DNA of 40,667 nucleotides from Pseudolabrys sp. (GTDB lineage Bacteria > Pseudomonadota > Alphaproteobacteria > Rhizobiales > Xanthobacteraceae). Position numbers and translations under genes: made by a program. The stretch is from contig JAUSBQ010000267.1 of NCBI GenBank assembly GCA_030651965.1, positions 1-40,667 on the forward strand. Reading direction: 5' to 3'. Of this stretch, positions 34,337-40,667 are shown piece by piece. Under the pieces are notes generated by a model. It searched no databases. It was given only the letters and a program-made list of their open reading frames with translations, and was not told the origin of the DNA. Each line of letters opens with the position of its first letter. Position 1 is the first letter of the stretch.

Positions 34337-35436
34337 ACCGGCCTGCGCTCAAGCCAGCGGATATACTCGACGATAGCAATGGCAGCTTCGGGTATTATCA
34401 ACTGCTGCCCAGCGACAGACCGTTGCTCGGCGCCGATTGGCCGAGCCTCGATCTGAAGGATCTGGGCGGCCGGCTCGACGGCGTGACGTTTGGTTCTCTC
34501 GTCGAGGAGGACATAGATCCGCTGTCGCTGGCGTTGCTGGCGCTTGGCGAGAACAGCCTGCCTCCTGGTATCGATTGGCATGGCATCGCTACCCAGCTTT
34601 CGTTGCTCTATGCGTTTCATCTGAAGCCGGGCGGCGAGCGCCGCGCGCGCATGCGAGCCGCCCGCGCCAATTTCTATCTTCGGGATCGGATCGACGCCGA
34701 GGCGCCCGAGTGTCCCGATCTCATCGACGAACGACGGTTTCCGCAGCCTTTCGTCTGGGATTGGTTGCCGTTACCGGAGGGCGAACTCGTCGCGGATAGT
34801 TCGGAACTCAATGTCAGTTATCGTGGCCGCGATGGCGCCGCGGCGTCGGCCCGCATGGGGCTGCCGACGCAGATCGATAGCCTGGGCAGCGGCCGTTATT
34901 CGCTGTCGTCCTGCTACAGCGACGGCTGGTATGAGTGGACAGGGCCAGACTGCCACGAATTCCACGGCCATCCGCGCCCGGTCGTGCTGGTGTTTGCCGT
35001 GCACGGCGGCGTGCATTTTCTGGATCGCGATGGAGCTATCTATCGCGCCGGAACCGGCGAGAAAGTTGCCCGTATTGGGGTCGAAGCGGTCTGGCGCGCG
35101 CGTCTGGTCGGCACGAACATCTATATTTCCGACTGGGGCGATCCCCGGGTTCTCACTGTTGTCGATACGAACACCTGGAGCTACGACAGGATCGGCACCG
35201 GTCCGGTACTTCTGACCAACGACATATGCAAGATCGGCGACCGGTTCTATGTCATCGACAAGATGCAAGGTCGGGTGTTTTCGTTTGATGATGGTTTCAA
35301 GCCGCTCGATGCCCGCATGTCATTTGGCAAGGGCCGTGGCGAGCTGTTCGATCCGATCACGCTCAGGGTGCACCAGGGCAATCTCTGCGTTTTGTCCTGG
35401 TTGACCGGCGCACTCGCAACCATAAGGCCGTTCTAA
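34333..35436 (+). CDS. Uncharacterised protein with beta-propeller-like C-terminal half
   Basis: 367 residues from TTG at 34333 (TTGA overlap). I do not recognise the family. The C-terminal half (about 215-367) has repeated short beta blades: HFLDRDGAIYRAGTGEKVARIG, IYISDWGDPRVLTVVDTNTW, ICKIGDRFYVIDKMQGRVFSFDD and LRVHQGNLCVLSWLTGALATI. This looks like an NHL/6-bladed propeller. The N-terminal half is mixed and contains no signal peptide. It sits between oxidoreductase 3 and the deacetylase-like gene, coupled to both. A scaffold or binding role is one guess; none is supported by motif. Confidence 0.65.
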   Translation: MNRPALKPADILDDSNGSFGYYQLLPSDRPLLGADWPSLDLKDLGGRLDGVTFGSLVEEDIDPLSLALLALGENSLPPGIDWHGIATQLSLLYAFHLKPGGERRARMRAARANFYLRDRIDAEAPECPDLIDERRFPQPFVWDWLPLPEGELVADSSELNVSYRGRDGAAASARMGLPTQIDSLGSGRYSLSSCYSDGWYEWTGPDCHEFHGHPRPVVLVFAVHGGVHFLDRDGAIYRAGTGEKVARIGVEAVWRARLVGTNIYISDWGDPRVLTVVDTNTWSYDRIGTGPVLLTNDICKIGDRFYVIDKMQGRVFSFDDGFKPLDARMSFGKGRGELFDPITLRVHQGNLCVLSWLTGALATIRPF

Positions 35437-36743
35437 TGGCGATTCTGCATGTCGTCCATTGTATCGATACCGAAGGGCCGTTGACCGAGACGCTCGCGGC
35501 CACCTTCGGCCGGTTGAAATCGGCGTTCGGCATCGATCTGCCGACGAGCCAGGACACGCTTGGCCGGCTGCAGCGCCGCGAAATCGACTTGCAAGGAAGG
35601 GAAGACGCGGTCGCGCGTATGCTGGCGCCCGAACTGCTGGCTTATAATTCGTCCTGGAGCGACATTCGCGCCATGCTGGACGACGCTCTGTCGCCGCGCT
35701 TCCGAAACCGGATGGTCGACGGCGCCGGCAATGGCTGGGTCTATTCCTGGCACTGCATGGACCACATGAACTATGCGGAAAATCCGCGCTTCAAGGATGT
35801 CGGCTACGGCCATGTGTTCCATTTCTATCGGGACATTCTGGCCGAGACGAAAAGTCCCGATGAGATCAACTGGCACTTCCATCCGCGTTCGATCACCGGA
35901 CATCCGCTGCATGCGGCGACCAGCTTCGTGAATTCCTACGAGTTGCTGACCGGGATTCTGTGCCGGCGCATTCTGGACGATGGCTGGTTTCCGGTGGTCA
36001 ACCGCCCCGGCTTTCATGCCGAGCGGCCGGATTCGCACAGCTTTCTGGAGCAATGGATTCCGTTCGATTACGCCAACCAGTCGCATGAAGACGAAGACGA
36101 CCAGCCGGATCTTGCCGGCGGCCGTTTCGGCGACTGGCGGCGGGCGCCGCGAAGCTGGCGCGGCTATCATCCCCATCATGATGAACACCAGCGCGAGGGC
36201 AACTGCCGCCGCGTGATCTTCCGCTGCCTGAACGTCGGTACGCGATTGCGGCCGCTGCTGCCGCGGCATGTCCGCGAGGCTTTCACCGAGGCGCGGGATA
36301 AAGGCGCGGCAGTGCTTGCCTTTGCCGATCACGACTACCGCGACATTCGTCCCGATGTCGAAGCCGTCCGCGCGATGCTCCAGCAGGAGGAGCCGGAATT
36401 TCCCGGCGTCGAATTGAGCTTCTCCGGCGCGGAAGCCGCGGCGCGCGATGTGCTTGGCGTAGCGTCCGAGCCGAAACCCGCGCTGTCAATCCGGCGCGAA
36501 GGCAATCGCGTGCTGGTCGATCTCACGCGGGGCCAGATTTTCGGCCCGCAGCCCTTCCTCGCCCTGAAGCTTCGCGACGGCCGCTACCGTCACGATAATC
36601 TCGATGTGCAACGGCCGGGAGAATCCTGGACGTATGTGCTCGACGACCAGACCGTGCCGGTTGCCGGGGTGCTTGAGGTCGGCGTCGGCTCCGCCGGCCG
36701 CCACGGCGGCTTCAGCGTTGCCAAGTTGAGCATCACCGAATGA
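35436..36743 (+). CDS. Uncharacterised protein with deacetylase-like N-terminus
   Basis: 435 residues. The opening ILHVVHCIDTEGPLTET resembles the first metal-binding strand of NodB-type polysaccharide deacetylases (DTE), and NWHFHPRSITGHPLHAATSF carries the histidine pair such folds use. HPHHDEHQREGNCRRV and FADHDYRDIRPDV add further possible ligands. The last hundred residues look like a small beta-sandwich. No signal peptide, so it may act in the cytoplasm on a nucleotide sugar. ATGA overlap with legF, TAATG overlap upstream. Function unknown. Confidence 0.62.
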   Translation: MAILHVVHCIDTEGPLTETLAATFGRLKSAFGIDLPTSQDTLGRLQRREIDLQGREDAVARMLAPELLAYNSSWSDIRAMLDDALSPRFRNRMVDGAGNGWVYSWHCMDHMNYAENPRFKDVGYGHVFHFYRDILAETKSPDEINWHFHPRSITGHPLHAATSFVNSYELLTGILCRRILDDGWFPVVNRPGFHAERPDSHSFLEQWIPFDYANQSHEDEDDQPDLAGGRFGDWRRAPRSWRGYHPHHDEHQREGNCRRVIFRCLNVGTRLRPLLPRHVREAFTEARDKGAAVLAFADHDYRDIRPDVEAVRAMLQQEEPEFPGVELSFSGAEAAARDVLGVASEPKPALSIRREGNRVLVDLTRGQIFGPQPFLALKLRDGRYRHDNLDVQRPGESWTYVLDDQTVPVAGVLEVGVGSAGRHGGFSVAKLSITE

Positions 36744-37468
36744 AGCCATCGATCGTTGCCTTCATCTTTGCGCGCGGCGGCTCGAAAGGCCTGCCGCGCA
36801 AGAATCTGCGGCTGCTCGCCGGCAAGCCGCTGATCGTCCATGCGATCGAGATCGGACGGGCGCTGGCGCGGGTCAGCAAGGTTATCGTGTCGACCGACGA
36901 CGCCGAAATCGCCGCGGTCGCCGAACGCGCCGGCGCGTTGGTGCCGTTTATGCGGCCGGCCGAACTCGCGAGCGACGCAGCGCCGGAATGGCTGGCCTGG
37001 CAACATGCCATTCGGCAAACGCGCGCCTTGGGCGATGCCGTCGATGTTTTTGTCAGCCTGCCGCCGACGTCGCCGTTGCGGACGCCGGCGGATGTCGATT
37101 GCGCCATCGATCTCAAGCTCCGGTCGGATGCCGATATCGTCATTACCGTGCGCGAGGCCGAGCGCAATCCCTATTTCAACATGGTGCGTGCTGGCGCTGA
37201 TGGTGCGCTGTCGCTTGCTATCGAAGGCCAGTATCACCGCCGTCAGGATGCGCCGCCGATTTACGACATTACCACTGTCGCCTATGTGGCGAATGCCGAC
37301 TTCATTCTGTCGGCCAAGCGTATCTTCGACGGCAAGGTGCGAGCAGTCGAAGTGCCGCGCGAACGTGCAATCGATATCGATACCGAGTACGACATGCGCA
37401 TTGCCGAGGCGACGGCCGGCATGCCGGGGGGCAAGCCGGCGCGCATTGTGAGTGGCTCCAATGAATGA
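36740..37468 (+). CDS. legF: CMP-nonulosonate cytidylyltransferase LegF (NeuA-like)
   Basis: 242 residues, NeuA/KdsB-type fold. FIFARGGSKGLPRKNLRLLAGKPLI (nucleotide-binding loop), STDDAEIA, LPPTSPLRTPADVD, and the terminal RAIDIDTEYDMRIAE identify the CMP-sugar synthetase of the sialate/legionaminate family. It activates the LegI product with CTP for transfer to the polysaccharide. It is separated from legH/ptmE by the six-gene unknown block, although its start overlaps the gene before it by four bases. Confidence 0.93.
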   Translation: MKPSIVAFIFARGGSKGLPRKNLRLLAGKPLIVHAIEIGRALARVSKVIVSTDDAEIAAVAERAGALVPFMRPAELASDAAPEWLAWQHAIRQTRALGDAVDVFVSLPPTSPLRTPADVDCAIDLKLRSDADIVITVREAERNPYFNMVRAGADGALSLAIEGQYHRRQDAPPIYDITTVAYVANADFILSAKRIFDGKVRAVEVPRERAIDIDTEYDMRIAEATAGMPGGKPARIVSGSNE

Positions 37469-37504
37469 ACCGATGAAGCAACGGCAGCGGAGGGCGTTTC
37501 AGTC

Positions 37505-38302
37505 GTGAGCCGATCGATCAAGGAACTGATGAGCCTCACCGGCCGGGCCGCGGTCGTCACCGGCGGTGCCGGTCACGTCGGCCGCGAAATCTGCGACACT
37601 TTGGCCGAACTTGGCGCTACCGTCGCCGTCGTCGACCGGCAGGACGCCAAGGCCTGCGCCGAGCGGGTGGCGAAAGCCTTCAAGGTCGAGACGCTGGCGC
37701 TCGACGTCGACCTTTCGGACGAGACCGCGACGCGCGCTGTTGCCGCTCAGGTGCAGGCCCGGTTCGGCCGCTGCGACATTCTCGTGAATAACGCGGCCTT
37801 CGTCGGCACCAGCAACCTGACCGGTTGGGCGGTCCCGTTCGCCGAACAGTCGGTGGCGACGTGGCGGCAGGCGATTGAAGTCAATCTCACCGCGGCGTTC
37901 GTGCTGAGCCAGGCCTTGGCACCGCTGCTTTCCGCGCAGGCCGGCAGCATTATCAACATCGCGTCGATCTACGGAAACCTCGGGCCGGACTGGCGGCGCT
38001 ACGAGGGCACCGCTTTGGGCAACCCGGCGGCTTACGCGGCCAGCAAAGGCGGCCTGATCCAATTGACCCGTTGGCTGGCGACGACTCTGGCGCCGCGCAT
38101 CCGTGTCAATGCAATTTCGCCCGGCGGCATCGAGCGCGGTCAGCCCAAGGCCTTCGCCGATCAGTATGTCGCGCAGACGCCGATGCAGCGCATGGCACGC
38201 GAGGAGGACCTCAAGGGTGCCATTGCATTTCTCGCCAGCGACGCCTCGGCTTACATGACCGGGCAGAACATTATGGTCGACGGCGGCTATTCCGCGTGGT
38301 GA
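37505..38302 (+). CDS. SDR-family oxidoreductase (PtmA-like)
   Basis: 265 residues from GTG at 37505 with GGAGGG about 10 bases upstream. Classical SDR: TGGAGHVG (19-26), NNAA (95-98), S154 (NIASIYG), Y177-x3-K181 (AYAASKGG) and the terminal TGQNIMVDGGYSAW. PtmA in Campylobacter legionaminate clusters belongs to this class and is followed, as here, right next to the CMP-synthetase. The chemical step is not settled from sequence. It is one of the few genes in this stretch with a gap (36 bases) upstream. Confidence 0.85.
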   Translation: MSRSIKELMSLTGRAAVVTGGAGHVGREICDTLAELGATVAVVDRQDAKACAERVAKAFKVETLALDVDLSDETATRAVAAQVQARFGRCDILVNNAAFVGTSNLTGWAVPFAEQSVATWRQAIEVNLTAAFVLSQALAPLLSAQAGSIINIASIYGNLGPDWRRYEGTALGNPAAYAASKGGLIQLTRWLATTLAPRIRVNAISPGGIERGQPKAFADQYVAQTPMQRMAREEDLKGAIAFLASDASAYMTGQNIMVDGGYSAW

Positions 38303-38334
38303 TCGCGACGATCAGGGCGTCACGGTAGGCGATC

Positions 38335-39243
38335 ATGCGAATCGGCCTCTTCATCCCCACCTGGCGGCGCGATTACGACCGCGTGCAATCGGCGATCTGG
38401 ATTCGCGCCTTGCAGATGGCCGAGCCGCTGCGTGCGCTCGGCCACGACGTCTCGGTGAACAATCCGTTGCGACGCTACGACGTTGCGATCTATCACCGCG
38501 GCATGTTGCGCCGCTCGGTCAAGGTCGTGCGTATGCTCCGGCATATTGCCGACCGCGTCTATTGGGACACCTGTGTCGACTATTTCGAGCGGCATGAAGC
38601 GGCCGACGACGAGCACGTCGAATCGTCACGTACCATTGCCGGCATCGTCGATGGCGTCTGCGTGCCGACCGCGGGCATCGCGGAAAGCGCACGGCGTTAC
38701 AACGACAACGTGTTCCTCATGCCGGACCCGGTCGATTTGCAGCATTTCGCGGCGATCAAGCCGGCCATCAATTGGGAGAACCCGGTGTTCGGCTGGTCCG
38801 GCGTGTCGGTCAAGGCGCCGCCGCTCGAGGCCTATGCCGATCTGCTCGACAGCCACACCCGGATCATCGCCGAAAAGCCGCCAGAGCTTTCGTTCCGCTA
38901 CGAATTCGAGCGCTGGCATCACGCCAGCTTTCCCGATGCGCTGCGCCGCTGCGACATCGCCTTCCTGCCGCGCACGCTGGAATCGACCTATACGATCAAC
39001 AACAGCAGCTTCAAGGCCCTCGTTTTCGCTGTGCTCGGCATGCCGATCATCGCCAACCGCCTGCCGTCCTATCAGGTGATGGCGCAGCATTATGACGGCA
39101 TCGTTTTTCTTGAGGATTTCGGCGGCGACCCCCGCGCGGCGCTCGCCGCGGTGCGGCAGCGAAGCCTCGATCCGGCGCGGGTGCGGCAGGTCTATGACCG
39201 CTTCGGCTGGGCCGAAAAGCTGACGGACTGGTGCCGTGGCTGA
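38335..39243 (+). CDS. Glycosyltransferase (GT-B, GT4-like)
   Basis: 302 residues. MRIGLFIPTWRRDYDRVQSAIWIRAL opens an N-terminal domain that has the look of GT-B acceptor domains. The C-terminal domain has DIAFLPRTLESTYTINNSSFKALVFAVLGMPIIANRLPSY, matching the donor-binding stretch of GT4-like enzymes with E and K in place of the E-x7-E signature. A tail for donor contact follows. Donor could be CMP-nonulosonate, rhamnose or the 4-amino sugar; sequence does not tell. GTG of the next gene overlaps its end by eight bases. Confidence 0.78.
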   Translation: MRIGLFIPTWRRDYDRVQSAIWIRALQMAEPLRALGHDVSVNNPLRRYDVAIYHRGMLRRSVKVVRMLRHIADRVYWDTCVDYFERHEAADDEHVESSRTIAGIVDGVCVPTAGIAESARRYNDNVFLMPDPVDLQHFAAIKPAINWENPVFGWSGVSVKAPPLEAYADLLDSHTRIIAEKPPELSFRYEFERWHHASFPDALRRCDIAFLPRTLESTYTINNSSFKALVFAVLGMPIIANRLPSYQVMAQHYDGIVFLEDFGGDPRAALAAVRQRSLDPARVRQVYDRFGWAEKLTDWCRG

Positions 39244-40667
39244 GCCGATCAAGGTCCATATTCTGTACCCATTTCGCGCCGGGCCCTGGGGCGGTTCGAA
39301 CCAGTTGCTGCGAACGCTGCGCGTCGAGATGGAGGCGGCGGGCGTCTGGGCAAATGCGCCGAATGAAGCCGATGTCATCTTGTTCGACAGCTTCAATGCC
39401 GCCGCCGACGTCATTGCCTGGAAGCGCCGCCTGCCGGATATGCCCTTCGTCCATCGTATCGACGGGCCGATCTCGCTCTATCGCGGCAATGACCGGCATA
39501 TAGACCACCTCATCTACGCCTTTTCCGATCTCGTCGCTGACGGCGTGATTTTTCAGAGTTGCTACAGCGAGGCGGCGAACCTTGCGCTCGGCATGGCGCG
39601 CCCGAAGCAGTCCGCCGTCATTCTGAATGCGCCCGGCAAGGATTTCGCGCGCGGTCAGCGCGCCGAAGCCGCCGACAATCGCATCCGTCTTGTCGCGTCG
39701 AGCTGGTCGGCCAACTGGAACAAGGGCTTCGATATCTATCGGCACCTCGACGATAATCTCGACTTCAGCCGTTATCGGATGACCTTCATCGGCAACAGCC
39801 CGATTTCCTTCCGGAATATCCAGCAGTTGCCGCCGCAGGACAGTCTGGGTCTGGCGGCGTTGCTGCGCAGCCATGACATCTACGTCATGGCGAGCCGCAA
39901 CGAATGCTGTTCGAATGCGCTTGCCGAGGCGCTCGCATGCGGCCTGCCGTCGGTGACGCTGGAAAGTGGCGGCAACGCCGAAGTGATGGGTGAGGGCGGC
40001 ACGCTTTTCCAAAGCACCGACGATGTGCTGTCGTCCGTCGATCGCGTTGCCATGAAGCTCGAGCAGTATCGCCTTTCGCTGCCGGCACGAACGATGGCGG
40101 ACCTGACGCGCGACTATCTCGCATTCTGTTCGCATGTGCGTCAGGTGACCCCGCGGCCGAAGCAGCTTTCGCGAAGCGGAGCCTTGAAGCTGAGGACGTT
40201 GCTGCTGACGATGCGCGCGCGCTCCAAGCTGGATGGCGCGCGCCGGCGCTTGTTGCCGCTCGTCACGCGCAGCGACAGCGCCCAACTGACCGAATCCATT
40301 CTCAAGACAATTGCCCGCAAAGCCTACCGGCTGGCGCGCGGCACGCAGGCCGCGATCAACTGTCTGTTGCCCCGTCGCGCGGGCCTCGCCGTGCATTATG
40401 GCGGCGCCCGTGTCGGCGATGTCGGCGGACCTCTGGTCAAGGTCAAGCGGCTGTCCGAGCATTTCCCGGATCACCCGCTCGGCTTCAATCTGGTCTATCT
40501 GCTCAGCAACGCGCCCTATCTGCCGGCGCCGGCGCTGCGCCTTCTCAAGGCGCGCGGCATTCCGATCGTGGTCAATCAGAACGGCGTGTTCTATCCCGGC
40601 TGGTATGCCGGCGACTGGAAGACACCAAACCGGATCATGGGCGAGGCATTTCACGCAGCCGACGGGG
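39236..40667 (+). CDS. Glycosyltransferase with apparent tandem second domain (3' end missing)
   Basis: Open from GTG at 39236 to the right edge (477 codons). Residues about 1-300 form a GT4-like enzyme: FRAGPWGGSNQLL, FVHRIDGPISLYRGND, FIGNSPISF, and E-x7-E in NECCSNALAEALACGLPSV. After a basic linker (about 303-385) a new N-terminal-like domain begins: LAVHYGGARVGDVGGPLVKVKRL, then VYLLSNAPYLPAPALRLLKARGIPIVVNQNGVFYPGW, typical of a GT-B acceptor domain. This suggests two glycosyltransferase modules in one chain, a bifunctional enzyme adding two residues. The second donor domain lies outside the window. Confidence 0.78.
   Translation, partial: MAEPIKVHILYPFRAGPWGGSNQLLRTLRVEMEAAGVWANAPNEADVILFDSFNAAADVIAWKRRLPDMPFVHRIDGPISLYRGNDRHIDHLIYAFSDLVADGVIFQSCYSEAANLALGMARPKQSAVILNAPGKDFARGQRAEAADNRIRLVASSWSANWNKGFDIYRHLDDNLDFSRYRMTFIGNSPISFRNIQQLPPQDSLGLAALLRSHDIYVMASRNECCSNALAEALACGLPSVTLESGGNAEVMGEGGTLFQSTDDVLSSVDRVAMKLEQYRLSLPARTMADLTRDYLAFCSHVRQVTPRPKQLSRSGALKLRTLLLTMRARSKLDGARRRLLPLVTRSDSAQLTESILKTIARKAYRLARGTQAAINCLLPRRAGLAVHYGGARVGDVGGPLVKVKRLSEHFPDHPLGFNLVYLLSNAPYLPAPALRLLKARGIPIVVNQNGVFYPGWYAGDWKTPNRIMGEAFHAADG

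Noticed and set aside
39047-40654. A 535-codon minus-strand open frame at the right edge
   Set aside because: It lies antisense to the glycosyltransferase reading to the edge, which shows E-x7-E and GT-B features; the antisense product does not.

Overview
The window is high-GC bacterial DNA with long, tightly packed operons. A heme-uptake locus of the HemP/HmuTUV/HmuR/HutX type, with an IsdG-type monooxygenase, points to an alphaproteobacterium, most likely Hyphomicrobiales (Bradyrhizobium/Rhodopseudomonas-like). That placement is inferred from gene content only. I see no tRNA, rRNA, CRISPR array, transposase or insertion sequence.

Region 1 (1-6085) is iron/heme acquisition. hemP-hmuT-hmuU-hmuV run leftward and hmuV runs off the edge. 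Rightward from a 250-bp AT-rich divergent promoter region lie the TonB-dependent receptor hmuR, a heme-degrading ABM protein and the heme carrier hutX. A strong hairpin followed by T5 separates hmuR from the downstream pair.

Region 2 (6096-9722) is the entry to a surface-polysaccharide locus. It holds a divergent O-antigen ligase/polymerase-type membrane protein, a methyltransferase, and a two-gene regulatory head: a winged-helix regulator with a Rossmann-like domain, and a NusG/RfaH-like antiterminator. Two identical-arm palindromes (CGTTCA-N5-TGAACG) flank and overlap a candidate promoter ahead of the regulator. A bulged hairpin followed at once by an ops-like GCGGTAGC lies between the antiterminator and the first sugar gene. 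This looks like a self-contained repressor plus antiterminator control unit.

Region 3 (9723-40667, continuing off the right edge) is polysaccharide biosynthesis. It contains: (a) a CapE-like dehydratase, a DegT aminotransferase, a CapG-like 2-epimerase and a stand-alone CapF-type cupin, with a GNA1-like acetyltransferase on the opposite strand, predicted to make an unusual UDP-amino sugar; (b) the complete dTDP-L-rhamnose set; (c) a Wzx flippase, acyl/acetyl-transfer genes (LbH transferase, MBOAT plus SGNH partner, a second SGNH-like protein), a methyltransferase and a glycosyltransferase; (d) a legionaminic-acid-type nonulosonate pathway through a GDP-sugar route (LegB, LegC, LegG, LegI, LegH, PtmE-like guanylyltransferase, LegF, PtmA-like SDR), interrupted by a six-gene uncharacterised block (30533-36743) of three Gfo/Idh/MocA oxidoreductases, a GT42/DUF115-like protein, a beta-propeller-like protein and a deacetylase-like protein; (e) two glycosyltransferases at the right edge, the last apparently a tandem two-domain enzyme. 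Most junctions after 13893 are short overlaps (ATGA, GTGA, TTGA, TGATG), which suggests one translationally coupled transcript of more than 26 kb. That is the kind of operon for which an RfaH-like factor would matter.

The best candidates for something undescribed are the leader hairpin plus ops-like site with its paired regulators, the reductase-less CapE/aminotransferase/CapG/cupin pathway, and the unknown block inside the nonulosonate operon.
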